Assembly (NCBI RefSeq): GCF_017896165.1
Contig: NZ_JAFCNB010000018.1
Location: forward strand, 62,001 to 126,000
DNA length: 64,000 nt
Reading direction: 5' to 3'
Source: Microbispora oryzae
GTDB taxonomy: Bacteria; Actinomycetota; Actinomycetes; Streptosporangiales; Streptosporangiaceae
Positions 40,625-48,273 of the stretch are shown here, in pieces. The translations under genes and the position numbers were made by a program. Under the pieces are notes generated by a model. It was not told the origin of the DNA. It saw nothing but the letters and a program-made list of their open reading frames with translations, and ran no database searches. Numbering within the stretch: position 1 is the first letter of the stretch; each line of letters begins with the position of its first letter.

Positions 40625-41362
40625 ATGACAGAAATGACCATCGTCCACCTCCTGCGTCACGGGGAGGTGCACAATCCGTCCGGCGTCCTGTACGGCAGGA
40701 TGCCCGGCTATCACCTGTCCGAGACGGGGCACCGGATGGCCGCCACGGTCGCCAAGGCCGTCGCCGGCCGGGACATCGTGGCCCTGTGGAGCTCCCCGAT
40801 GGAGCGCGCCCAGGAGACCGCCGCGCCGTCGGCGGAGGCGCTCGGGCTGGAGGTCCGGCTCGACGAGCGGCTCATCGAGGCCGGGAACGTCTTCGAGGGG
40901 CTGCGGGTGACCGGGGGCGGCGGCGTGTTCCGCGACCCGCGGGCCTACCGGCACTTCAGGAACCCGTTCCGCCCGTCCTGGGGCGAGCCGTACACCGACA
41001 TCGTGATCCGCATGAAGTCGGTCATCGACGACGCGAGGCGCCAGGTCAGGGGGCACGAGGCGCTGCTGGTCAGCCATCAGCTGCCGATCTGGATCACCAG
41101 ACTCGCCGCCGAGGGCCGCCGGCTGTGGCACGATCCGCGCCGCCGCCAGTGCGCGCTGGCCAGTCTCACCAGCTTCACCTTCGAGGGCGGCCGGCTGATC
41201 AGCGTCGGCTACAGCGAGCCCGCCGGGATGCTGCTGCGTGAGACCTCGGCCCAGCCGCAGGGGGACGCCGCGCTGTTCGAACGGGCCGACGTGCCGCTCG
41301 CCGACATCGCGGGGCGCGAGCCCGAGGACGAGGGAAGCGGCAGGTCGCTGCCCGGAGCGTGA
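40625..41362 (+). CDS. Histidine phosphatase family protein (phosphoglycerate-mutase-like)
   Basis: 245 residues. The RHG motif is VHLLRHGEVHNPSGVLYGRMPGYHLSETGHRMA, and the second catalytic His is in ALLVSHQLPIWITR. SSPMERAQETAAPSAEAL completes the phosphate pocket. It removes phosphate from a small molecule; the substrate cannot be read. It sits in the hemL-ccs neighbourhood as in Streptomyces, 77 bp before the thiol-disulfide gene. Confidence 0.9.
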   Translation: MTEMTIVHLLRHGEVHNPSGVLYGRMPGYHLSETGHRMAATVAKAVAGRDIVALWSSPMERAQETAAPSAEALGLEVRLDERLIEAGNVFEGLRVTGGGGVFRDPRAYRHFRNPFRPSWGEPYTDIVIRMKSVIDDARRQVRGHEALLVSHQLPIWITRLAAEGRRLWHDPRRRQCALASLTSFTFEGGRLISVGYSEPAGMLLRETSAQPQGDAALFERADVPLADIAGREPEDEGSGRSLPGA

Positions 41363-41438
41363 CCCGCCGGGCGGTGCGCTCCCCGGCGTCGGTAGGCTTA
41401 CAGCTCTACCGGTCGTAGTGCAAGGAGATCCTCCTCCC

Positions 41439-42005
41439 GTGTCCGCCAAGAGCCTGACCGTCATCGCCGCTCTGGCCGTGACAGCCGTCGCCGGCTGCGC
41501 GGGCGGCCAGACGTCCCAGCCCCGCTCCGGCGACACCCGGTTCGTCGCGGGAGACGGCCGCGTCGAGTTCTTCGACGCGGCGCAACGCCACAAGGCCCCC
41601 GAGATCGGCGGCGCGACGCTCGACGGCGGGACGACCCAGATGGCCCCCGGCAAGGTCTACGTGCTGAACTTCTGGGCGTCCTGGTGCGCCCCCTGCCGCG
41701 CCGAGGCCCCCGTGCTCAAGGACGTCGCCGCCAAGACGAAGCCGAAGGGCGTGGAGTTCCTCGGGGTCAACTTCAAGGACCTCCAGGCGTCGGCCCAGGC
41801 GTACGACAGGACCGTCAAGCCGGGTTACCCGAGCCTGTTCGACCAGAGCGGCAAGGTGCTGCTCAAGTTCCAGCCCACGGTGCCGCCGGCGGCCATCCCG
41901 TCCACGCTGATCATCGACGGTCAGGGGCGCATCGCCGCCCGCGCGCTCGGCGCGGTGAAGTACGACGACCTCCTCAACGCGGTGACCAAGGTCAGCGATG
42001 AGTGA
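41439..42005 (+). CDS. resA: ResA/TlpA-type thiol-disulfide oxidoreductase, lipoprotein
   Basis: 188 residues from GTG 41439. Lipoprotein signal ending AVTAVAGCAGG, then a thioredoxin fold with the redox motif NFWASWCAPCRAEAPVLK. GVNFKDLQASAQAYDRTV and VPPAAIPSTLIID (cis-Pro) follow. It keeps the CXXCH heme-binding cysteines of apocytochrome c reduced outside the membrane, drawing electrons from CcdA. It overlaps ccdA by 8 bp. Confidence 0.92.
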   Translation: MSAKSLTVIAALAVTAVAGCAGGQTSQPRSGDTRFVAGDGRVEFFDAAQRHKAPEIGGATLDGGTTQMAPGKVYVLNFWASWCAPCRAEAPVLKDVAAKTKPKGVEFLGVNFKDLQASAQAYDRTVKPGYPSLFDQSGKVLLKFQPTVPPAAIPSTLIIDGQGRIAARALGAVKYDDLLNAVTKVSDE

Positions 42006-42729
42006 CCTCGGCAGCACCCTCGCGAGCGGCTCCCTGGTCCTGGCGCTGCCGATCGCCCTGGCCGCCGGGGTGGTCTCGTTCGCCTCGCCGTGCGTGCTGC
42101 CGCTCGTGCCCGGCTACCTGTCGTACGTGACCGGCATGAGCGCCGACCCCAGGCGGGGGCGGATGGTCCTCGGCAGCGCGCTGTTCGTGCTCGGCTTCGC
42201 CGCGGTGTTCGTGCTCGGCGGCGCTCTCTTCGGCGGGCTCGGCGGCGTCCTGCTCGGGAACGCCGACGTGATCACCCGCGTGCTCGGCGTCGTGACCATC
42301 GTGCTCGGGCTGGGATTCCTGGGGCTGGTCCCCGGCCTCCAGCGCGACGTGCGCATCCATCGGCTGCCCACCGCCGGTCTCGCCGGGGCCCCGCTGCTCG
42401 GGGTCGTGTTCGGGCTCGGCTGGACGCCCTGCATCGGGCCCACCCTCGCCGTCGTCCTCACGCTCTCGGTCAACCAGGGGAGTGCCGCGCGCGGCGCCGT
42501 GCTCGCCTTCGCGTACGCCCTGGGGCTCGGCGTGCCGTTCGTGCTCGCCGGGCTGGCCTACCGCAGGGCGCTCACCGCCTTCCGGGCCGTGCGCCGTCAC
42601 ACGGTCCTGGTCACCCGAATCGGAGGCGCCATGCTGGTCGCGGTGGGCCTGCTGCTGGTGACCGGCTGGTGGGGCGGCATCATCGCCGGCATCCAGGGCT
42701 GGGTGGGCGGATTCGAGCCGGTGATCTGA
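41998..42729 (+). CDS. ccdA: Cytochrome c biogenesis transmembrane protein CcdA
   Basis: 243 residues with six TMs (LVLALPIALAAGVVSFASPCVLPLVPGYLSYVTG; VLGSALFVLGFAAVFVLGG; VLGVVTIVLGLGFLGLVPG; and three more). The two redox cysteines are in ASPCVLPL and LGWTPCIGPTL. It passes reductant from thioredoxin across the membrane to ResA. Its stop overlaps the resB start (TGATG). Confidence 0.94.
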   Translation: MSDLGSTLASGSLVLALPIALAAGVVSFASPCVLPLVPGYLSYVTGMSADPRRGRMVLGSALFVLGFAAVFVLGGALFGGLGGVLLGNADVITRVLGVVTIVLGLGFLGLVPGLQRDVRIHRLPTAGLAGAPLLGVVFGLGWTPCIGPTLAVVLTLSVNQGSAARGAVLAFAYALGLGVPFVLAGLAYRRALTAFRAVRRHTVLVTRIGGAMLVAVGLLLVTGWWGGIIAGIQGWVGGFEPVI

Positions 42730-44504
42730 TGAGCCCGACCCAGGACACCGGCACACCGCACGGCACGACCGCCAAGCCACAGGACGGCTGGCAACAGGAC
42801 GGTCAGGCCAGGGACGGTCAGGCACAGGACAGTCAGGCACAGGACAGTCAGGCACAGGACAGTCAGGCACAGGACACCGCTGTCTCGGCCGCCTCCGCGG
42901 CCATGGGCACCGCCCCGCGCGAGCCCGAGCGGCCGGTCGGCCTCGGCCTGGTCGGCTGGACGCGCTGGACCTGGCGCACCCTCACCTCGATGCGCACCGC
43001 CCTGATCCTGCTGTTCCTGCTCGCGCTCGGCTCGGTGCCCGGCTCGCTCTACCCGCAGCGCTCCGTGGACCCCGCCAGGGTGGCGCAGTACTTCACCGAC
43101 AGCCCGACCGAGGCGAAGTGGCTCGACCGCTTCTGGCTGTTCGACGTCTTCACCTCGCCCTGGTACGCGGCGGTCTACCTGCTGCTGTTCATCTCGCTCG
43201 CGGGATGCGTGTTCCCGCGCGCGCTCCAGCACCTCAAGGAGATCCGCCGCCGACCGCCCGCGGCCCCGCGCAACCTGCTGCGGCTGCCGCACGCCGCTGA
43301 CTTCGACGGCGACCTGTCGCTGGAGGATGCGGCCAGGACGCTGCGCCGCAGGCGCTTCCGGGTCGTCACCGGGCCCGGCTGGGTGGCCGCGGAGAAGGGC
43401 TACCTGCGCGAGACCGGCAACCTGCTCTTCCACGTCTCACTGCTCGCGTTGCTGTTGGCGATCGGCCTGGGCGGCCTGTACGGCTACCGGGGCAACGTGC
43501 TCGTCGTGGAGGGCGACGGCTTCGCCAACACCGTCGCGGCCTACGACAGGTTCATGCCGGGCCAGCGGGTGTCGGCGGAGTCCCTCACGCCGTTCTCCTT
43601 CACACTCAAGGACTTCCAGGCCAGTTATGTGGCGGCCGGGCCGAAGGCCGGGCAGCCGCTCGACTACAGCGCCAGGCTTTCGGTGCAGGACACGCCCACG
43701 GCGCCGCCGCGCGACGTCGATCTCAAGGTCAACGACCCGCTCGACGTCGATGGCACGCTGACCTATCTGATCGGGCACGGATACGCCCCGACCTTCCGGG
43801 TGACGGACGGCAAGGGCCAGGTGGCGTACGACGGGCCGGTGCCGTGCCTGGCGGACGACCAGGCCACCTACACCTCCGAGTGCGTCATCAAGGTGCCCGA
43901 CGCCGAGCCGACCCAGCTCGGCTTCCTGGCGCGGTTCCTGCCCACGACCGTGCCGAACGGGAACGCCTGGGTGTCGATCTTCCCGGGCGCCGCCAACCCG
44001 ACGGTCCAGGTCTTCCCGTTCGCGGGCGACCTCGGCCTGAAGTCGGGCCGGCCGCAGTCGGTGTACCAGCTCGACACCGATCACCTGAAGCCGCTCGGCG
44101 CCATGTCGGCCCAGCCGACGCCGCTCAAGGTTGGGGAGACGAAGGAGCTCGCCGACGGAGCGGGGAAGATCCAGTTCACCGGCGTCAAGGAGTGGATCAG
44201 CCTCCAGACCACGTACGACCCCGGCCGGCTGCCGGCGTTGATCGCCGCGGCGGCCGCCGTCATCGGGCTGGTGCTGTCGCTGACGGTCCGCCGCCGCCGG
44301 GTCTGGGTCCGCACCGGGGACGGGAAGGTCACGGTCGGCGGGCTCACCCGTACGGAGGGCACCGGCGCCGCCTTCGCCGAGGAGTTCGGCGAGATCGTCA
44401 CCGCCCTCGGCGGGAACGCCACGGAGGCCGGGACGCCTCCGGCCGGTCCCGTCGGCGAGGATCAGGAACACGACGTGCCGGGCGCCCGCCCGGCCGAGGA
44501 GTAG
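42729..44504 (+). CDS. resB: Cytochrome c biogenesis protein ResB (Ccs1)
   Basis: 591 residues from ATG 42729. After a Gln/Asp repeat tail (about 1-60), three TMs near the N-terminus (LLFLLALGSVPGSLYPQ, WYAAVYLLLFISLAGCVFPR, and the LLFHVSLLALLLAIGLGGLYG region) precede a large extracytoplasmic domain. A fourth TM, IAAAAAVIGLVLSLTVRR, lies near the C-terminus. The NLLFHVS His is probably a heme ligand. With CcsB it delivers heme and ligates it to apocytochrome c (System II). The downstream gene starts 2 bp after its stop. Confidence 0.92.
   Translation: MSPTQDTGTPHGTTAKPQDGWQQDGQARDGQAQDSQAQDSQAQDSQAQDTAVSAASAAMGTAPREPERPVGLGLVGWTRWTWRTLTSMRTALILLFLLALGSVPGSLYPQRSVDPARVAQYFTDSPTEAKWLDRFWLFDVFTSPWYAAVYLLLFISLAGCVFPRALQHLKEIRRRPPAAPRNLLRLPHAADFDGDLSLEDAARTLRRRRFRVVTGPGWVAAEKGYLRETGNLLFHVSLLALLLAIGLGGLYGYRGNVLVVEGDGFANTVAAYDRFMPGQRVSAESLTPFSFTLKDFQASYVAAGPKAGQPLDYSARLSVQDTPTAPPRDVDLKVNDPLDVDGTLTYLIGHGYAPTFRVTDGKGQVAYDGPVPCLADDQATYTSECVIKVPDAEPTQLGFLARFLPTTVPNGNAWVSIFPGAANPTVQVFPFAGDLGLKSGRPQSVYQLDTDHLKPLGAMSAQPTPLKVGETKELADGAGKIQFTGVKEWISLQTTYDPGRLPALIAAAAAVIGLVLSLTVRRRRVWVRTGDGKVTVGGLTRTEGTGAAFAEEFGEIVTALGGNATEAGTPPAGPVGEDQEHDVPGARPAEE
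42796..42870 (+). repeat. 15-bp tandem repeat in the ResB N-terminus (5 copies)
   Basis: AGGACAGTCAGGCAC occurs exactly at 42826, 42841 and 42856, with two degenerate copies before (42796, 42811). It codes the five-residue units QDSQA/QDGQA and keeps the frame. These residues lie before the first membrane segment and probably form a flexible cytoplasmic tail. Confidence 0.88.
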
Positions 44505-44506
44505 TC

Positions 44507-45475
44507 ATGCTCACGCAGGTCAACGACGGACTCGCCACGGTGAGCGATCAGCTCGTCCTGGTCACCGTCCTGCTCTATCTCGCCGCCATGATCTGCTTCG
44601 CCCTGGAGCTGGCCTTCGGCCGGGTCCGTACGGCGGTCGTGGCGGAGCGCAGGCTGGTCACGGTCGGCGCCCCCGCGGCCCCGGAGAACGGCGTAGGGGA
44701 GGGCGCGGGGGACGGTGGCGGCGCCGAGCCGCAGCAGGCCGCCGGATGGGCGATCACGGCGGGTTCGGCGGGTGTCGTGATCTCCTGGCTCGCCTGGGCG
44801 GGCAACCTCGCCGGCATCCTCACCCGCGGCCTCGCCGTCGACCGGTGGCCGTGGGGCAACATGTACGAGTTCGTGGTGGCTATCTGCTTCGCGGCCGTCA
44901 CGGCGTTCCTGGTGCTGCTGACACGTCAGCCGATCCGGTTCCTCGGGGCGTTCGTCACGCTGACGGCAGCTCTCGGCCTCGGCTTCGCGGTGCTCTTCCT
45001 GCATGTCCAGGCCGGGCCGGTGATGCCCGCCCTGCACTCGTACTGGATCGCCATCCACGTGACCGCGGCGATCGTGGCCAGCGGGCTCTTCGTCCTCGCG
45101 GGCGTCTGCGCCATCCTCTACCTGATCCGCAAGGACGGGCGGGCGTCCAGCCTGCCGACCCGCGAGGTGCTGGAGCGCGTCGTCCACCGGACGATCGTGA
45201 TCTCCTTCCCGATCTGGACGTTCGCCGTGATCGCCGGGGCGATGTGGGCCGACCGGGCCTGGGGACGCTACTGGGGCTGGGACCCCAAGGAGGTCTGGGC
45301 GTTCGTCACGTGGGTCGTGTACGCCGCGTACCTGCACGCCCGCGCCACCGCGGGCTGGCGCGGCAGGGCGGCGATCATCATCTCGCTCGTCGCGTTCGCC
45401 TGCCTGCTGTTCAACCTGATCGGGGTGAACATCTTCATCTCGGGCCTGCACTCCTACGCGGACGTGCCGAGCTAG
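44507..45475 (+). CDS. ccsB: Cytochrome c biogenesis protein CcsB (CcsA/CcmC-type heme channel)
   Basis: 322 residues, eight hydrophobic segments. The tryptophan-rich heme motif is intact: WGRYWGWDPKEVWAFVTWVVYAAY. Candidate axial His are in VLFLHVQAGPVMPALHSYWIAIHVTAAI and in the C-terminal SGLHSYADV. It exports heme to the outside and works with ResB. Last of the res/ccs group. An N-terminal insert of Gly/Glu-rich residues (about 50-75) is unusual. Confidence 0.95.
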   Translation: MLTQVNDGLATVSDQLVLVTVLLYLAAMICFALELAFGRVRTAVVAERRLVTVGAPAAPENGVGEGAGDGGGAEPQQAAGWAITAGSAGVVISWLAWAGNLAGILTRGLAVDRWPWGNMYEFVVAICFAAVTAFLVLLTRQPIRFLGAFVTLTAALGLGFAVLFLHVQAGPVMPALHSYWIAIHVTAAIVASGLFVLAGVCAILYLIRKDGRASSLPTREVLERVVHRTIVISFPIWTFAVIAGAMWADRAWGRYWGWDPKEVWAFVTWVVYAAYLHARATAGWRGRAAIIISLVAFACLLFNLIGVNIFISGLHSYADVPS

Positions 45476-45503
45476 GAGACAGGCACGGAGGGGATGGGCG
45501 CCG

Positions 45504-45812
45504 TCAGTCCTCGTCGCGGAGACGGCGCTCCAGCCTGCGCAGGAACTCGGGGTCGTCGTCGGGTCCGCGCGGCGTCTCGTGGTGCGACGCCCGCGCACGA
45601 GCGGCCATGGGGCCGTACACGATCTCCCTGACGCGCGGGGGACGGCCCAGGAACAGCCAGAACAAGCCGCCCAGCGCGGCGAGGACCACCACGATGAGCA
45701 CCCACAGAGGCTTCGACAGGGTCATCATCTCCTGCCCGGGGGTCGTGATCACGTCGAGCAGGCAGTAGAGCCAGAAGGCAAGCAGCGCCAGGCCGATAAT
45801 CACGCTAGGCAT
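45504..45812 (-). CDS. PLDc_N-type small membrane protein
   Basis: 102 residues. Two TMs, VIIGLALLAFWLYCLLDVITTP and PLWVLIVVVLAALGGLFWLFLGRP, with the conserved GRPP end of the PLD-nuclease N-terminal domain, a short module also found alone. The rest is a charged tail ending RRLERRLRDED. Start is uncertain: ATG 45812, ATG 45830 and an upstream 45959 all lack a clear ribosome site, and I prefer 45812 by comparison with homologues beginning MP. Function unknown. Confidence 0.65.
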   Translation of the reverse strand: MPSVIIGLALLAFWLYCLLDVITTPGQEMMTLSKPLWVLIVVVLAALGGLFWLFLGRPPRVREIVYGPMAARARASHHETPRGPDDDPEFLRRLERRLRDED

Positions 45813-46096
45813 GCCCACACGGTAAGCCATCGCGGCGAGTGATTGGGCTGGTCCGCCCGCATCCGGACCGGCGGAGACGCCGATTGGCACGCACGGCTGG
45901 GGGGAATCCGGCCGGGTAAAACCCGCGGCGGGGACGCCTGCGTGACCGCCGTGAGCCAAGAGGGCCGTTGGGGATGACGCGGCCCGATCAGCATCGTACG
46001 GTGGACCGGTACAGAGCGGGTCGCGAGATCGCCGGCGAGTGCGTGCGGTCGTCTGCCGGGCCCGATGACGGCGGGGAGCGCGACAAGAGGGGTGCG

Positions 46097-46969
46097 ATGG
46101 CGGATCCGGGCGACAGGGGCCGCCACCGGCGGGGCTCGCGGTGGTGGCAGCGCGGGCCGTACCTGTCGGCGCATCGCCGGGCCGACGCCGCCGGGCGCCC
46201 GGCGGAGCGGACGCCGGACTGGTACCCCGAGCCGGAGCGCCCGGTGGAGCGGGTCCACACGGTGACCGCGCCCGTGGTCGACGATCGGCCCCAGTACACC
46301 TGGCGCGACTTCGAGCTCGACGACCAGCCGCTGCGGGCCACGCCGCACGGCCCCGACGTGCCCGACCTGCGGGACGGCAGGCGGCACTGCGGGCCGCTCG
46401 AACGCGTCCTGTACCGCCAGTGGGACGCCGCCGAGGGGCCGCCGTCCGCCGACGCCGTACGGGCCGTCGACAGCCTGGCCAGGCTGCCCGACCAGATCAA
46501 GACGAAGCTCGCCATCGGGCTCGACGGCATCTACGTGGGCCGGGGCGGGGTGCCCGACCTCGACGACATGGGCTACCTGCGCGGGGCGCCGCTGCCGTCC
46601 GGCCGTGCCACCTGGGACGTCTGCGCCGGCGCGTACGGCGACCGCAAGATCGTGGTGGGCGACCGGCCGTCGCCCACGCCGGACGTGATGCTGCACGAGG
46701 TGGGGCACGCGCTCGACGACGTGGACGCCGCCGCGGGCGAGTGGGTCTCCGACTGCCCCGACTTCGCCCGCCTGTACGAGGAGTGCCTGCCGCTCTTCGC
46801 CTCGTCCTTCCACCGGCAGCCGGCGGGCCTCGGGCGCAAGGAGTTCTTCGCCGACGCGTTCGCCGCGATCGCGTCCAGGCAGCGCCCGGCCCTGGTCGAC
46901 ATGCTGGGCGGTGACACGCGGGCGGCGCTCAACGTGATGCTCTTCTTCAACAGGCGCTACGGGATCTAG
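46097..46969 (+). CDS. ATLF-like (anthrax lethal-factor-related) zinc metallopeptidase
   Basis: 290 residues from ATG 46097, preceded by AGAGGGG; two earlier ATGs (45968, 45974) would add a region without family signal. The catalytic motif is PTPDVMLHEVGHALDDVD, His200 and His204 with Glu201. The third ligand is in GRKEFFADAFAAI (Glu249). A Pro/Arg-rich N-terminal about 90 residues lacks a signal peptide. Upstream GDRKIVVGD is the strand that flanks the active site. Related domains act as toxin proteases or poly-gamma-glutamate-type hydrolases. It abuts the next small gene (no gap), suggesting a functional pair. Confidence 0.78.
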   Translation: MADPGDRGRHRRGSRWWQRGPYLSAHRRADAAGRPAERTPDWYPEPERPVERVHTVTAPVVDDRPQYTWRDFELDDQPLRATPHGPDVPDLRDGRRHCGPLERVLYRQWDAAEGPPSADAVRAVDSLARLPDQIKTKLAIGLDGIYVGRGGVPDLDDMGYLRGAPLPSGRATWDVCAGAYGDRKIVVGDRPSPTPDVMLHEVGHALDDVDAAAGEWVSDCPDFARLYEECLPLFASSFHRQPAGLGRKEFFADAFAAIASRQRPALVDMLGGDTRAALNVMLFFNRRYGI

Positions 46970-47215
46970 GTGATTCTGATGTTCGTGATCCGGCTCGGCG
47001 ACGGGACACTCCGCGTGCCCCAATCGGTGACCAGCGATGACGGGCGCCTGATCGGCAACGCCTACGTCGAGGTAGGGCCGGGCGATCCCGGCTACGACGG
47101 ATGGCTGGCGGAGTCGATCACCGAGGAGGAGGCGCTCGAACGGCGCCGCCGGTGGCGTGAGGACGACGCGGAGCTGGAGAAGGCGTTCCTCGCCTTCAAG
47201 GCGGATCAGGAGTAG
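46970..47215 (+). CDS. Small acidic protein, possible partner of the ATLF-like peptidase
   Basis: 81 residues from GTG 46970, directly after the peptidase TAG; ATG 46979 is an alternative start. The N-terminal half reads beta-like (MFVIRLGDGTLRVPQSVTSDDGRLIGNAYVEVGP). The C-terminal half is helical and charged (ITEEEALERRRRWREDDAELEKAFLAF). No family is recognised. Size, acidity and lack of gap make an immunity or inhibitor role possible, but this is only inferred from position. Confidence 0.6.
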   Translation: MILMFVIRLGDGTLRVPQSVTSDDGRLIGNAYVEVGPGDPGYDGWLAESITEEEALERRRRWREDDAELEKAFLAFKADQE

Positions 47216-47579
47216 GAGGCTCTGACGGCTGAGCCGGAGCGGACGAGTTCCCCGAAGAGATCTCCGGGGTCCTCGGTTAGCGTCGGCCGGGCGCAGCGGC
47301 GCCCGCCTTCACCGCATCACTCCTGGTTCGTCGCGCACGCCACCGCCGCTCACACCGCCGCTGTGCCGCCCCGGTCGTGCCTGCCGGCCGAGTTGGCCGG
47401 GGCGGTGCCGGGAGCGCGATGAGGGCTGAACGAGGACGAGACAGGAACGAACCCGGGCCGGCAAGGGTGCAGGACGAGCCGGTAGGCATGGTGGTGCAGG
47501 GGGCGACGCGGCGGAGCCGACTCCGGTGACCCTGCGGCGTCCGGGTAACGCGCAGGATCACTCGGTGCTGGTTGGTGCG
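47216..47579. other. Convergent intergenic region, 364 bp
   Basis: Between the small peptidase-linked gene (plus) and the BldC-like gene (minus). A weak hairpin, CCCCG...CGGGG around GAGATCTC (about 47250-47270), could end the plus transcript. Beyond it I see no gene or repeat that I can support. Confidence 0.4.
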
Positions 47580-47801
47580 TCAGACTCGCGGTGAGTCGCC
47601 GTTCGGCCGTTCGGCCGTGAGGACGTCCTCGCCGCGAAGGAGGGCGTGTACTTCCGACTCGCGGAACCGCCTGTGCCCTCCGGGGGTACGGATGCTGCTG
47701 ATTCGCCCAGCCGCGGCCCAACGGGTCACGGTCTTCGGGTCGACCCTGAAGAGTGCGGCAACCTCTCCAGGAGTCAGCAGTCGCTCGCTGCTACTCTCCA
47801 C
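47580..47801 (-). CDS. bldC: BldC-like small DNA-binding protein (MerR-type HTH)
   Basis: 73 residues from GTG 47801, with GGGGGAG 5 nt upstream. It is the stand-alone winged HTH: LLTPGEVAALFRVDPKTVTRWAAAGRISSIRTPGGHRRFRESEVHALLRG. The DPKTVTRWA recognition helix and GGHRR wing match Streptomyces BldC, which lacks the usual MerR effector domain and binds direct repeats. In Streptomyces it delays sporulation and guides differentiation. Another copy may exist elsewhere in the genome, so orthology is not certain. Confidence 0.88.
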   Translation of the reverse strand: MESSSERLLTPGEVAALFRVDPKTVTRWAAAGRISSIRTPGGHRRFRESEVHALLRGEDVLTAERPNGDSPRV

Positions 47802-48060
47802 AATCTCTCCCCCTCGCGTCCCGCGTCCTGCAGCGGGCGGACAGGTAACCAGTGTGCCGAGCGAAGCCTGATTTATCCGTGGTTTTCGGAGAAGATCACG
47901 GGTTGTTACCGGCTCAGTGCCCGATTGTTATATGATAGAGCCTCTTTGGGGCGCTCATGGGTGTTTCTTTACAAAAGCGCCTTGTTGTGAACACTAGCAG
48001 TGTCCAGCGCTGATGCGAAGAGCGACCGAGGTCTCGTGAGAGTGACGTAACCTCGACGGT
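47802..48060. promoter_or_regulatory. AT-rich divergent promoter region of bldC and the DUF4229 gene
   Basis: 259 bp, much more AT-rich than average around 47915-47990, where GTTATATGATAGAG and TTTCTTTACAAAAGC occur. Several weak -10-like elements are present on both strands; none is decisive. A lone TTGTGAAC (Rex half-site) has no partner. Confidence 0.5.
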
Positions 48061-48273
48061 GTGCATCCGGTCGTCGTTTACACCCTTTCCCGCCTCGGCC
48101 TGTTCGCCGTCGCTCTCGCCGTCCTGCGCCTCGTGGGCCTTCAGTCGCTCCCGGTGCTGCTCGGACTGGCGTTCCTCATCAGCGGATTCGCCAGCTACGT
48201 CCTGCTGTCCAAACAGCGCGACGCGATCAGCGAGCGCATCGCCAGGAATCGCCGGGGAGCGGGGGAGAACTAG
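48061..48273 (+). CDS. DUF4229 small membrane protein
   Basis: 70 residues from GTG 48061. Two TMs (YTLSRLGLFAVALAVLRLVG and VLLGLAFLISGFASYVLL) then a charged tail (SKQRDAISERIARNRRGAGEN), the DUF4229 pattern. Its stop TAG interlocks with the stop of the convergent propeller gene (4 shared bases, CTAG). Confidence 0.85.
   Translation: MHPVVVYTLSRLGLFAVALAVLRLVGLQSLPVLLGLAFLISGFASYVLLSKQRDAISERIARNRRGAGEN

Noticed and set aside
47990-48000. Rex operator upstream of bldC
   Set aside because: Only a TTGTGAAC half-site; no TTCACAA partner at the right spacing.
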